DNA of 64,000 nucleotides from Frankia sp. QA3 (GTDB lineage: Bacteria > Actinomycetota > Actinomycetes > Frankiales > Frankiaceae). Made by a program: the position numbers and the translations under genes. This document shows positions 42,163 to 50,826 of this stretch, in pieces; position 1 is the stretch's first letter, and the number at the start of each line of letters is the position of its first letter. The DNA is taken from assembly GCF_000262465.1 (NCBI RefSeq), contig NZ_CM001489.1, positions 1,835,441-1,899,440 on the forward strand, written 5' to 3'. Under the pieces are notes generated by a model that was given only the letters and a program-made list of their open reading frames with translations, was not told the origin of the DNA and searched no databases.

Positions 42163-43329
42163 GTGTCCGCCGTCCCGCCGCGCCCCCCGGCCCCGGCCCG
42201 GTCCCGCCCCTCGGCCCAGTCCCGACCTCCGGCCCAGTCCCGACCTCCGGCCCAGTCCCGACCTCCGGCCCAGTCCCGACCTCCGGCCCAGTCCCGACCT
42301 CCGGCCCAGTCCCGACCTCCGGCCCTGGTCCGCAGCTCGGCCCAGTCCCAGCCCGCGGTCCAGCCCCGTCCCCCGGCCCAGTCCCGATGCGCGCTGCTCG
42401 TCGCCGGTCTGACCGCGGCGGCGCTGGTCGCGGCCTCGGCCTGCGGCACGACCACCGGCCCGACCCGCTCGGCGACCCATGCGGACGAGCAGGCGCACGC
42501 GGCCTCGACGAGTCCCGCCGCGCACCCGCTCCCGTCACCGGCCGCCGCGCCCGGGACCGGGCACCATCCCGGCACCGGAGTCGGAGCGGCCTCGGCCCCG
42601 GCGGCCCTGACGAGCGACGGCCTCACGCAGGCTGACGGGGTCCGCCTCGTCGCCGCCACGACGACCCTCACGCCGGACCAGCCCACCGCGTTCGCCTTCC
42701 AGATCCAGGGGTCCGACGGTGGGGCGATCACCTCGTTCACGCCGGACCAGGACGAGCTGATGCACCTGTACCTGATCCGCTCCGACCTCACCGGCTTCCA
42801 GCACGTCCATCCGACGATGGCACCCGGCGGCACGTGGACGGCGCACCTCGCGGCCACGCCGAGCGGCTTCTACCGTGCCTACGTCTCCTTCCGCACCCGG
42901 ATCGCGGGCCGTGACACCCCGCTGGTGCTCAGCCAGCTGATCGCGGTGCCCGGGCCGGCGGTGCCCGTGCCGCTGCCGGCGCCGTCGGGCCTGGGCGCCG
43001 TGGACGGCTACACGCTGACCCTCGGCGCCCCGCAGGGCATGCCGGTGGCCGGGATGACCCGCCCGATCACGGTCATGGTGACCCGGGACGGCCGGCCGGT
43101 CACCGACCTGCAGCCGTACCTGTCCAGCTACGCCCACGTCAGCGCCTTCCACGAGGGGGACCTGGCGTTCGCGCATCTGCATCCCGAGGGTTCGACCGGC
43201 GCCGGGCGCGGCGGGCCGGACCTGGCATTCGCGGCGAACCTGCCGCGCGCCGGCAACTGGCGGCTGTTCATCCAGTTCCAGACCGCGGGCATCCTGCACA
43301 CCGCCGCGGTGACCGTGCCCGTCGCCTGA
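42163..43329 (+). CDS. Lipoprotein with HxH motifs and proline-rich N-terminal repeat
   Basis: 388 residues. A lipobox (LTAAALVAASAC) follows LLVAGL at about residue 85, but it is preceded by a 75-residue SRPPAQ repeat region, which is odd for a signal peptide. Either translation starts within or after the repeat, or the repeat is a cytoplasmic extension. The mature part has LMHLYLIRSDLTGFQHVHPT and DLAFAHLHPEGSTG, metal-binding-type HxH/HLH motifs found in secreted proteins near copper-handling genes. It should sit on the outer membrane face. GTG 42163 lacks a clear ribosome site. Confidence 0.65.
   Translation: MSAVPPRPPAPARSRPSAQSRPPAQSRPPAQSRPPAQSRPPAQSRPPAQSRPPALVRSSAQSQPAVQPRPPAQSRCALLVAGLTAAALVAASACGTTTGPTRSATHADEQAHAASTSPAAHPLPSPAAAPGTGHHPGTGVGAASAPAALTSDGLTQADGVRLVAATTTLTPDQPTAFAFQIQGSDGGAITSFTPDQDELMHLYLIRSDLTGFQHVHPTMAPGGTWTAHLAATPSGFYRAYVSFRTRIAGRDTPLVLSQLIAVPGPAVPVPLPAPSGLGAVDGYTLTLGAPQGMPVAGMTRPITVMVTRDGRPVTDLQPYLSSYAHVSAFHEGDLAFAHLHPEGSTGAGRGGPDLAFAANLPRAGNWRLFIQFQTAGILHTAAVTVPVA
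42217..42324 (+). repeat. Six tandem 18-bp repeats encoding SRPPAQ
   Basis: Six exact copies of cagtcccgacctccggcc, followed by three decayed units to 42378. In the lipoprotein frame they encode QSRPPA. Confidence 0.95.
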
Positions 43330-43453
43330 CCCGGCCGTGTCGTCGCGCCGGCCGTCCGGGCTGCGACGATGGGGCCGGGACTCCGGGGACGACGACACGG
43401 GCCGCCGGCCGGGGCGGCTCGCTGCCGACGGGGGAGGGCGAGGGAGGTGCGCG

Positions 43454-44512
43454 ATGAGGGCACGAGGCTCTGCCGTGGGGTGGCCGCGGCGGCGAGGTCA
43501 TCGGCCGATGGGCGGAACGGGCGGTGCCAGCCGCACGGCGGTCATGGTCTGCCAGGGACGGGCCGTCGCGCACGGCAGGCTCGCCCCCGACCGGTTCGAC
43601 GATCCGACGGCGATGGCGTTCCTGCTCCCCGTCGAGCGGGGGATCGTCGACGAGGTGCGCGCCGGCGTCGCTCCGGCCGGCTGGGGACCGCGGCTGACCT
43701 TCGAGATGGTGCGCGCCTGCGGCGAGGTGATGGCACCTCGCACCGTCGCGATCGACGAGGCCGTCCGCCAGGCGTTACCCACCATCGGTGATCTCGCCAC
43801 CGCCGCGGGCCCCGGCACCGACGCCGCGGATGCCGAGCACGCCCCGGATGCCGACGGCGGCGGATCGGGCGGCGGCGCCGTGCCCGCCGCCGCGGCGCAG
43901 GTCGTCATCCTGGGGGCGGGGCTGGACGGCCGGGCGTGGCGGATGGCGGAACTCGCCGCCACGCCGGTGTTCGAGGTCGACCATCCGGCCTCGCAGCGCG
44001 ACAAGCGTGACCGGGCCGGTGAGCTGGCGCCGGTGGGGTCGTCACCGCGTTTCGTGCCCGTGGACTTCAGCCGGGACGACCTCGCCGCGGCGCTGGCCGC
44101 CGCGGGCCACCGCCGGTCGGTCCCGACGATCTGGATCTGGGAGGGCGTCGTGCCCTACCTCACCCGCGGTGAGGTCGCCCGGACGCTGCGGATCGTCGGC
44201 GACCGCTCCGCCGCAGGCAGCCGCCTGATCGTGCATTACCACACCCCGGCGCCCTCGGCGCCGCTCGGCCGGTGGGCGGCGCGCCTGCTCAGCGCCCTGT
44301 CCCGGCAGTCGAACCCGATGACCCGAGAGCCGAACCGCTCGGTGTGGACGCCGGCCGCCATGCGCCGCGCCGTCGGCGTCCGCGGCTTCGCGGTCGCCCG
44401 GGACGACTCCCTGCTCACCCTGGCCAAGGACCTCGCCACCCCGGTTCAGCACCGCCGCTCGCTGCGCAACGGCCGCATCCTCGTCGCCGACCGCGTCCCG
44501 GCTCCGCAGTGA
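43454..44512 (+). CDS. LCM-type SAM-dependent methyltransferase
   Basis: 352 residues. Leucine carboxyl methyltransferase-like family common in actinomycetes: ASRTAVMVCQGRAVAHG, RFDDPTAMAFLL, VVILGAGLDGRAWRM (SAM motif I), VFEVDHPASQRDKRD (acidic residue for SAM ribose), and WIWEGVVPYLTRGEVARTLR. ATG 43454 has GGAGG 6 nt upstream. An Ala/Asp/Gly insertion (about 117-140) precedes motif I. It probably O-methylates a carboxylic acid or polyketide; in mycobacteria relatives are of unknown function. A terminator hairpin follows directly. Confidence 0.85.
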   Translation: MRARGSAVGWPRRRGHRPMGGTGGASRTAVMVCQGRAVAHGRLAPDRFDDPTAMAFLLPVERGIVDEVRAGVAPAGWGPRLTFEMVRACGEVMAPRTVAIDEAVRQALPTIGDLATAAGPGTDAADAEHAPDADGGGSGGGAVPAAAAQVVILGAGLDGRAWRMAELAATPVFEVDHPASQRDKRDRAGELAPVGSSPRFVPVDFSRDDLAAALAAAGHRRSVPTIWIWEGVVPYLTRGEVARTLRIVGDRSAAGSRLIVHYHTPAPSAPLGRWAARLLSALSRQSNPMTREPNRSVWTPAAMRRAVGVRGFAVARDDSLLTLAKDLATPVQHRRSLRNGRILVADRVPAPQ

Positions 44513-44517
44513 TGCCC

Positions 44518-44540
44518 GGATCAGCCGCCGCGGCTGATCC
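44518..44540 (+). terminator. Hairpin after the methyltransferase gene
   Basis: GGATCAGCC, loop GCCGC, GGCTGATCC: a perfect 9-bp stem 5 bp after the stop codon. Confidence 0.65.
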
Positions 44541-44650
44541 TCAGTGTCCTCGGCGGCGACGGGAGCTCGGCCGGTCACCGAGCCATGGGAGCAGGCCGAC
44601 GAGAACGGGCGTCGGAACACACGGTGGTTGTGCCCACATCCTTGGTTATC

Positions 44651-44672
44651 AAGATAATCAACGGTGTTGACG
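44651..44672 (+). repeat. Dispersed palindromic element, copy 2
   Basis: aagataa then TCAACGGTGTTGA then cg, the same as the first 22 bp of the copies at 17931 and 47949 apart from one central base. The second dyad is absent; GAATTC follows instead. It lies 138 bp after the methyltransferase gene. The rest of 44513-44973 has a 15-bp repeat (gccggccttgtgctt, about 44905-44935) and no supported gene. Confidence 0.75.
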
Positions 44673-44973
44673 AATTCTCGCGACATCCGGACAGCCCAGT
44701 CGGTCCGGGTTCCGCCGCCACCTGCTGTCGCTCTGTCCGTCAGTCGCTCTGTGCCGTCAGCGGTCGGGTACAGAATCATGCCGAGGACTAGTCGCGGTTT
44801 CCCGGCCCAAAACCGTGCTTAGGCCTCGGCACGATCTGGCCGTTGTCTGGCCGGGAAGTCGTGGGTCGGTCTTCCTGACGGCAGCGGCGCGGGGTCCGTG
44901 CCGGCCTTGTGCTTGCCGGCCTTGTGCTTGCCGGTCGCGGTGCTTGCCGGCCGCGTAGGAGGCGACGCAGGGG

Positions 44974-46107
44974 TCACCCGACCAGCCGGGCTGCTGCCGT
45001 GCGCCGATGATCGGCCAGGGCCCGGGCGACGTCGTCGTCGACGAGATGACGGTTGATAGCGGTCGCGGCGGTCGTGCCCGCCCCGGCCGCGGTGACCAGC
45101 TGGGCGGGGGAGTCGACGACGTTGCCGGCCGCCCACACCCCGGGCACGCTGGTTCGGCCGGTGGGATCGACGGCCACCCAGCCGTTCCCGCCGCGGGCGC
45201 AGCCCAGCGCCGCCAGCAGCTTGTCGCGGGGTACGAACAGGGGGCCGACGAACACCGCCGAGCGTGGCACGACCCGCCCGTCGGCGAGCTGCACGCCGCC
45301 GAGGCGAGTGCCGGCGACCAGTAGCCGGGCGACCGGGCCCTCGACGACCCGCACCCCGCGGGCGTCGAACCGTTCCCGTTCCGGCTGGGTCAGCGTGATG
45401 CCGTTCGGGAGGAAGACCAGGTCGGCCGACCACTGGCGGACCAGCGTCGCCTGGTGCAGGGAGAAGTCCCGTACAGGCCCGCCGATCACGGCCAGCGGCG
45501 CGTCGCGCACCTCGTGGCCGTGGCAGTAGGGGCAGTGCAGCACATCGCGGCCCCAGCGTTCGCGTACCCCGGGGATGTCGGGCAGCTCGTCGCGCAGCCC
45601 GGTCGCCACCAGCAGCGCACGGGCACGTAGCGCCGGACCCGCGGCGCGGCGCACGGTGAAGCCGCCCCCGCCGTTCTCGGCCTCCCCGCCGTCCCTCGTG
45701 CCACCGCCGTCCCTCGTGCCACCGCCGTCCCTCGTGCCACCGCCGTCCCTCGTGCCACCGCCGTCCCGGGCGTCGCCGGGGTCCCCGGCGTGCTCGGAGT
45801 CGCCGTGCTCGGTGCCGCCGGCGTGCTCGACCGCGGTCACGGTGTCCTCGATCAGCTCGCCACCGTAGCCGGCGACCTCGCGCCGCCCCGCCGCGAGCAG
45901 CTCCGCCGGCGGCATGCCGTCGCGGGACAGGAAGCCGTGCAGGTGCGCGGCCGGGGCGTTGCGCGGCGCACCGGCGTCGATGACCGCCACCCGCCGGCGT
46001 GCCCGGGCCAGCACCAGCGCGGCGCTCAGGCCGGCGGCGCCTGCGCCGATGACCACGACGTCATGTGGGTCCTCGCCGGTGGTGTCCGTCCTCGTCGACT
46101 TCGCCAT
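44974..46107 (-). CDS. Thioredoxin-reductase-like flavoprotein
   Basis: 377 residues. FAD-binding VVVIGAGAAGLSAALVLARA near residue 16, LLVATGLRDELPDIPG, the redox pair CPYCHGHEVRD, then FVGPLFVPRDKL and GVWAAGNVVDSPAQLVTAAG (second FAD motif). This is the group of NAD(P)/FAD-dependent oxidoreductases close to thioredoxin reductase and gliotoxin-oxidase types. An insertion of about 35 residues, (DGGGTR)4, sits in the FAD domain and comes from an 18-bp repeat. ATG 46107 has a weak ribosome site. No thioredoxin gene is adjacent. Confidence 0.8.
   Translation of the reverse strand: MAKSTRTDTTGEDPHDVVVIGAGAAGLSAALVLARARRRVAVIDAGAPRNAPAAHLHGFLSRDGMPPAELLAAGRREVAGYGGELIEDTVTAVEHAGGTEHGDSEHAGDPGDARDGGGTRDGGGTRDGGGTRDGGGTRDGGEAENGGGGFTVRRAAGPALRARALLVATGLRDELPDIPGVRERWGRDVLHCPYCHGHEVRDAPLAVIGGPVRDFSLHQATLVRQWSADLVFLPNGITLTQPERERFDARGVRVVEGPVARLLVAGTRLGGVQLADGRVVPRSAVFVGPLFVPRDKLLAALGCARGGNGWVAVDPTGRTSVPGVWAAGNVVDSPAQLVTAAGAGTTAATAINRHLVDDDVARALADHRRTAAARLVG
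45686..45772 (-). repeat. 18-bp tandem repeat encoding DGGGTR
   Basis: About 4.5 units of ccaccgccgtccctcgtg, in frame within the flavoprotein gene; on the minus strand HEGRRW is avoided and the used frame gives (RDGGGT)4. Confidence 0.9.
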
Positions 46108-46207
46108 GACGCCATCTATACCGGACGTGTCGCTCGGATCGGTGAGCCATGATCTGGTGTGCTGCAGGGCCGGCCGTCTCGCCGTCCGCGACCGGCACCC
46201 GTGTCGG

Positions 46208-47092
46208 TCAGCGGGCTGGTGACGGCAGCAGAGCCGCCAGGGCCTGGTGGTTGGCGGCCAGGAAGTCGTCGAAGGTGCGGGGCGCACGGCCGGTGAGGTC
46301 CTGGACCGCCGTGGTCGTCGGGGCCAGGATGCCGCTCGCCACCCCCTGGAGGAGGACGGCGACGTCGTCGGCGAACTGGGGCGGCAGCCCCTGGGAGGTC
46401 AGGGTGGCGGCCAGTTCGTGGGCGGGCAGGTTCACGTAGCGCACGGTCCGCCCCAGCGCGGCGGAGAGCTTCTCGGCGATCTGCGCGTGGGTCAGGGCCT
46501 GCGGCCCGGTGAGCAGGAAGGTCTCGCCGTCGCGGAGCCGGCCGGTCAGCAGTGCGGCGGCGCAGGCGGCGATGTCCTCGCAGTCGATGTAGGAGACCGC
46601 GGCGTCGCCGTAGGCGCCGACGAGGTTCCCGTCGGCGATGAAGACGCCCTGTCCGGTGACGAAGTTCTGCATGAAGCCGTTCGGCTGCAGCACCGACCAG
46701 CCCAGCCCCGATGCCTTCAGGTGCTGCTCGATCTGCCAGTGGGCGCCCTCGGCGAGCCGTCCACCCTCGTGGGCGTGCAGGACCGACACCTTCACCACCC
46801 GGTCGACGCCGGCGGCGCGGGCCGCGTCGATGATCGCCGTCTGCTGGCGGACCATCGGCTGCTCCCCGTCCGCCGGCTGCGCCCCGGCGCCGTTGAGGAA
46901 CAGGCGGTCGACCCCGTCCAGGGCGGCGGCGACGGAGGCCGTGTCGTCGAAGTCACCGACGACGAACTCGCAGTCCAGCGCGCGGCCCTTCGCCTCGTCG
47001 CGGACCAGTGCCCGCACCGCGACGCCGTCGCGCCGAAGCCGGCGCACGAGGGGTCGTCCGATGGAGCCGGTGGCACCGGTTACCAGGATCAT
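46208..47092 (-). CDS. NmrA-like NAD(P)-binding protein
   Basis: 294 residues, an atypical SDR. MILVTGATGSIGRPLVRRLR (GxxGxxG), FVVGDFDDTASVAAALDGVD, VVKVSVLHAHEG, and VLQPNGFMQNF are typical of the NmrA/QOR2 group: NADPH-dependent quinone reductases or redox sensors. GGGAGA precedes ATG by 5 nt. It is divergent from a TetR gene with an operator-like dyad between them. Confidence 0.85.
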   Translation of the reverse strand: MILVTGATGSIGRPLVRRLRRDGVAVRALVRDEAKGRALDCEFVVGDFDDTASVAAALDGVDRLFLNGAGAQPADGEQPMVRQQTAIIDAARAAGVDRVVKVSVLHAHEGGRLAEGAHWQIEQHLKASGLGWSVLQPNGFMQNFVTGQGVFIADGNLVGAYGDAAVSYIDCEDIAACAAALLTGRLRDGETFLLTGPQALTHAQIAEKLSAALGRTVRYVNLPAHELAATLTSQGLPPQFADDVAVLLQGVASGILAPTTTAVQDLTGRAPRTFDDFLAANHQALAALLPSPAR

Positions 47093-47116
47093 CCGTGTCT
47101 CCCGAAGGGCTCGTCC

Positions 47117-47147
47117 GATAATCTGAGGCTGCCTCAGGAAGATTATT
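47117..47147. promoter_or_regulatory. TetR-type operator between nmrA-like and tetR genes
   Basis: Nested dyads: CTGAGGC-T-GCCTCAG at 47123-47137, and outer ATAATCT (47118-47124) / AGATTAT (47140-47146). The site lies 25 bp from the NmrA start and about 32 bp from the TetR start, so one repressor dimer could block both promoters. Confidence 0.65.
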
Positions 47148-47178
47148 CCGAGGCATCCTCGAGTTGTGTGGAGGGTGG

Positions 47179-47748
47179 ATGACCGAATCCGGGCGGAGGC
47201 CGCGCGCCGACGCGCGGCGCAACCGCGAGCGGCTGCTGGCCGAGGCCGACGCGGTGTTCCGCGCCCAGGGCACGAACGCCTCGCTGGAGGGCATCGCCCG
47301 CCGCGCCGGGGTGGCGATCGGCACGCTCTACGCACACTTCCCCAACCGGCGCGCGCTGCTCGGCACGCTGCTGCGCCAGCGCAACGAGGCCCTGTTCGAC
47401 CGCGGGGCGGACCTGCTCGACCAGCCCTCGCCCGCGGCGGCGCTCACCGCATGGGTGCACGCTGTCATCGCGCACGCCGCGGCGTACCAGGGACTCGCTG
47501 CCATGCTCGCCGAGGGCGTCGACGACGAGGCCTCCGAGCTGCACCAGTCGTGCGTCCAGATGACCGACATCGGCGACCGACTGATCGCGCGGGCCCGGCA
47601 GGCCGGCGCCCTGCGCCGAGACGCGACGGGCGTCGACATCTTCGCCCTGATGAACGCCGCCGCCTGGATCGCCGAGCAGATGTCCGCCGAACAGGCCGGC
47701 CGGCTCGTCGACCTCGCCATGGATGGGCTGCTCGCCCCGACGGCCTGA
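47179..47748 (+). CDS. TetR-family transcriptional regulator
   Basis: 189 residues. The N-terminal helix-turn-helix is ARRNRERLLAEADAVFRAQG, ASLEGIARRAGVAIGTLYAH, FPNRRALLGTLL. The C-terminal helices (WVHAVIAHAAAYQGLAAMLA) form the ligand and dimer domain. ATG 47179 has GGAGG upstream; GTG 47164 would add five residues. It most likely represses itself and the divergent NmrA-like gene. Confidence 0.9.
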   Translation: MTESGRRPRADARRNRERLLAEADAVFRAQGTNASLEGIARRAGVAIGTLYAHFPNRRALLGTLLRQRNEALFDRGADLLDQPSPAAALTAWVHAVIAHAAAYQGLAAMLAEGVDDEASELHQSCVQMTDIGDRLIARARQAGALRRDATGVDIFALMNAAAWIAEQMSAEQAGRLVDLAMDGLLAPTA

Positions 47749-47894
47749 CGGCCCGCATCGTCCGCCAGGCCGGAGCCGACCGGGGGAGCGGGGTCCGGCG
47801 CGGGCGCATCGGATACCGGGGCGAGGGGAGCGCCCACCTGGACGGCGACCGGCGGGGACGCCCGAGGTCGGTGACCCGACCCGTGCAGCACGAC

Positions 47895-47930
47895 TTTGCC
47901 GTCGGCCTCCTTTTTGCCGTCGGCCTCCTT
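47895..47930. repeat. Two tandem 18-bp repeats
   Basis: Two exact copies of tttgccgtcggcctcctt in the intergenic region 47749-48299, which holds no supported gene and also carries copy 3 of the palindromic element. Confidence 0.9.
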
Positions 47931-47948
47931 CTCCGCCGCCTCTTCAGC

Positions 47949-47998
47949 AAGATAATCAACGCTGTTGACGATACCTGTTGATCAATTTTGATCATGAA
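47949..47998 (+). repeat. Dispersed palindromic element, copy 3
   Basis: aagataa, TCAACGCTGTTGA, then 10 nt later the second dyad GATCAATTTTGATC, then an A-rich run (tgaaaaaacc). Its first 22 bp are identical to copy 1 at 17931, and the two-dyad layout is the same. It lies 200 bp after the TetR gene, plus orientation. Confidence 0.8.
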
Positions 47999-48299
47999 AA
48001 AACCCAGGAAAAACCGCTCCTGATCACCCAGCCTCGGACCCCGGCTGAGGACTCGCTCCGGATCTCCACGAAAATCGCAGGTGGAACGGACATCCAGACC
48101 GGGCTGCTGGGGAGGTGACCGTCCAACGACGCCGAGCGTGGTCGCGGCGCGGCGGGCGAGTCGTCCATCCGATAGCCGGGTCCGTGGTCGGCGGCGATCA
48201 CGGAGGATCAGGGGTCGCGGGCTGCCGTCCAACGGTGGGCGCCAGGAGGTTCGGCCGGCGGGTCCATCGGTCGGATGATCGAGTGGGAGGGCGGTGGGG

Positions 48300-49379
48300 A
48301 TGGGCGAGGGACGGTTGGAGGTCGACGCCGTGTCCAAGTGCTACGGCGACGTCGTGGCGCTCGACGAGATGTCGTTCGAGGTGCGGGCCGGCGAGCTGTT
48401 CGGGTTCGTCGGCAGCAACGGAGCCGGGAAGACGACGACGATGCGGATCATCCTCGGGGTGCTCGCCGCCGACGCCGGCCAGGTCCGTTACGACGGTGCG
48501 CCGTTGACCCTGCGTACGCGCCGGCGGATCGGCTACATGCCCGAGGAGCGCGGGCTGTACCCGAAGATGAAGGTCGCCGAGCAGCTGCATTACCTCGCCC
48601 AGCTGCACGGACTGGGCCCGGTGGCCGCGCGCCGGGCGGTGGCGCGGTGGACCGAGCGGCTCGGCGTGGCCGCGCGGCGCGACGACGAGGTGCAGAAGCT
48701 CAGCCTCGGCAACCAGCAGCGGGTCCAGCTCGCCGCGGCGCTCGTGCACGATCCGGTCGTCCTGGTGCTCGACGAGCCGTTCTCGGGGCTGGACCCGGTC
48801 GCGGTCGACGTGATGAGCGAGGTGCTGCGGGATCGGCGCGCCGCCGGGGTGCCGGTGGTGTTCTCCAGCCATCAGCTCGAACTCGTCGAGCGGCTGTGCG
48901 ATCGGGTCGGGATCGTGCGGGCGGGCCGGATGGTCGCCTGCGGGCCGGTCGACGAGCTGCGGGCCGGCGGTGGGGGACGGCTCGTCGTCGACGCCCCCGA
49001 CGCGCCGGCGGGCTGGGCGGACGGTCTCGCCGGGGTGCGGGCGCGCGGGTGGGAAGGGTCGCGCACGGTGCTCGAGCTCGGGCCGGGGGCGGACGACCAG
49101 GCGGTGCTGCGCGCGGCGTTGGCGAGCGGGCCGGTGCGCGAGTTCCGCCACCGCCGGCCGTCGCTGGCGGAGCTGTTCCGTGACGTGGTGAGCGGGTCCG
49201 ACGCCCGCGGCGGCGGGGGTGATGGCCAGGGCCAGGGCGGCGCGGGCGATGGCGATGATGGCGGCGGGCAGTCGGTGGTGGCGGCGTCGGCGGAGGTGGT
49301 GCGGACGGAGTCGGATGCGGACGCCGCCGGGGACGATCGGTCCGGGGCGCATGTCGAGTCCGCGGGCAGGCCGGCGTGA
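48300..49379 (+). CDS. ABC transporter ATP-binding protein (NatA-like)
   Basis: 359 residues. Walker A GFVGSNGAGKTTTMRI at about 36-51, Q-loop region GYMPEERGLYPKMKV, signature LSLGNQQRVQLAAALVHDPV, Walker B VLVLDEPFSGLDP, and H-loop VVFSSHQLE. The C-terminal 110 residues are a variable domain ending in a Gly/Asp-rich tail. GGAGGGC lies 7 nt before ATG. It overlaps the permease gene (GTGA), so the two form one exporter; similar pairs export sodium, drugs or lipids. Confidence 0.9.
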   Translation: MGEGRLEVDAVSKCYGDVVALDEMSFEVRAGELFGFVGSNGAGKTTTMRIILGVLAADAGQVRYDGAPLTLRTRRRIGYMPEERGLYPKMKVAEQLHYLAQLHGLGPVAARRAVARWTERLGVAARRDDEVQKLSLGNQQRVQLAAALVHDPVVLVLDEPFSGLDPVAVDVMSEVLRDRRAAGVPVVFSSHQLELVERLCDRVGIVRAGRMVACGPVDELRAGGGGRLVVDAPDAPAGWADGLAGVRARGWEGSRTVLELGPGADDQAVLRAALASGPVREFRHRRPSLAELFRDVVSGSDARGGGGDGQGQGGAGDGDDGGGQSVVAASAEVVRTESDADAAGDDRSGAHVESAGRPA

Positions 49380-50677
49380 GGGCCGGGCCGGCCGCGCCGG
49401 TGGACGACGGCGAGCGTGGCGACGGCGGGCGTGAGGCGGGCGAGCGGTACGCCGGTGATGGCGAGCTGGGGGCGGGCCGGGTGCTGCGCCTGGTCGCCGG
49501 CCGGGAGATCGGCACGCGGGTGCGGTCGCGGGCGTTCCAGATCACCACGGCGCTGTTCGTCGTCGCGATCGCCGCGAGCGTGCTGGTGCTGAGCGCTGTC
49601 GGCGGTTCGTCGGCGCAGCAGGTCGCGGTGACGGCGGCGGACGGCACGCAGGCGGCGGCGATCGGGGCGGCGGCGCGTTCGCTCGACGTCGACGTCGAGG
49701 TGCGCACCTACGCCGACGCGGCGGCCGGGCGCCGTGCGGTGCTCGACGGGGACGTCGACGCCCTCGTGCTGGTGGCGCCGCCGGCGGGCGGGACCGAGGG
49801 GGCGGGTGGGGGTTACCGGGTGGTGGTGAAGAAGGACCTGGGGGATTCGTTGACGTCCGTGTTGACCGTCGCGGCCCGCCAGGCGGCGCTGGAGGGGCAG
49901 ATCTCCGCCCTCGGCGGTGACCCTGCGACGGTGGGCCGGGCGGTCGCGACGGCGGGCGTCGAGGTCACCGCGCTGCGCCCGGAGCCCGAGCGTGACGGGT
50001 CCCGGCTGCTGCTCGGGCTGGTCGCCGGCGGTCTGATCTACGTCTCGTTGCTGATCTTCGGCCCGGCGGTGGCGCAGAGTGTGATCGAGGAGAAGACGAG
50101 CCGGGTGGTGGAGCTGCTGCTGGCCGTCATCCGCCCGTGGCAGCTGATGGCGGGCAAGGTGATCGGGATCGGCGTGGTGGCCCTCGGCCAGCTGGTGCTG
50201 ATCGGCGTGGTCGGGGTCGGGCTGGGGCTGGCCTCCGGGGAGCTCGACATCCCCGCGGGGATCGCCGTGGGGTCGGTGGCGCTGGCGCTGCTGTGGTACC
50301 TGGTCGGGTTCGCGATGTACGCGCTGATGTTCGCCGCCGCCGGGGCGCTGGTGTCACGCCAGGAGGACGCCGGCGGAGTGGTCGCTCCGATGATCTCCGC
50401 GATCGTCATCCCGTACATGCTGGGCTTCTCGGTGCTGCCGACGTCACCGGACAGCGGGCTGATCGGAGTCCTGGCGATCATTCCGCTGTTCGCGCCGATC
50501 CTGATGCCGATGGTGATCGGGATTGGCAGTGTCGCCGTCTGGCAGGTGCTCCTCGCGCTGGTCCTGACCCTGGCGTGGATCGTGGTGCTGGTCTGGCTGG
50601 CCGGGCGGGTGTACGGCAACGCGGTGAAACGCTCGGGGACGCGGGTGCCGATCCGCGACGCCCTGCGCGCCGCCTGA
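49376..50677 (+). CDS. ABC-2 type permease (NatB-like)
   Basis: 433 residues. A cytoplasmic head of about 40 residues, helix 1 (FQITTALFVVAIAASVLVLS), an extracytoplasmic domain of about 150 residues (VAVTAADGTQAAAIGAAARS and on), then five to six helices starting LLLGLVAGGLIYVSLLIFGP with the conserved VIEEKTSRVVELLLAVIRPW loop. This is the NatB/YhaP architecture. The start codon overlaps the ATPase stop. The pair likely exports a toxic ion or compound. Confidence 0.88.
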   Translation: MRAGPAAPVDDGERGDGGREAGERYAGDGELGAGRVLRLVAGREIGTRVRSRAFQITTALFVVAIAASVLVLSAVGGSSAQQVAVTAADGTQAAAIGAAARSLDVDVEVRTYADAAAGRRAVLDGDVDALVLVAPPAGGTEGAGGGYRVVVKKDLGDSLTSVLTVAARQAALEGQISALGGDPATVGRAVATAGVEVTALRPEPERDGSRLLLGLVAGGLIYVSLLIFGPAVAQSVIEEKTSRVVELLLAVIRPWQLMAGKVIGIGVVALGQLVLIGVVGVGLGLASGELDIPAGIAVGSVALALLWYLVGFAMYALMFAAAGALVSRQEDAGGVVAPMISAIVIPYMLGFSVLPTSPDSGLIGVLAIIPLFAPILMPMVIGIGSVAVWQVLLALVLTLAWIVVLVWLAGRVYGNAVKRSGTRVPIRDALRAA

Positions 50678-50826
50678 GCTGCCCGCCGGCGAGCCGCGGT
50701 CGGTAGCATCCGGAGCGATCGACCGGGCGCCGGCCATGCGGGCGGCGCCCAGGCCAGCGATGACCGATGCCGGCCGGTCAGGCGCCGATGCCAGCCGGTC
50801 AGGGAAAAGAGAACAGGGAGCGGTTC

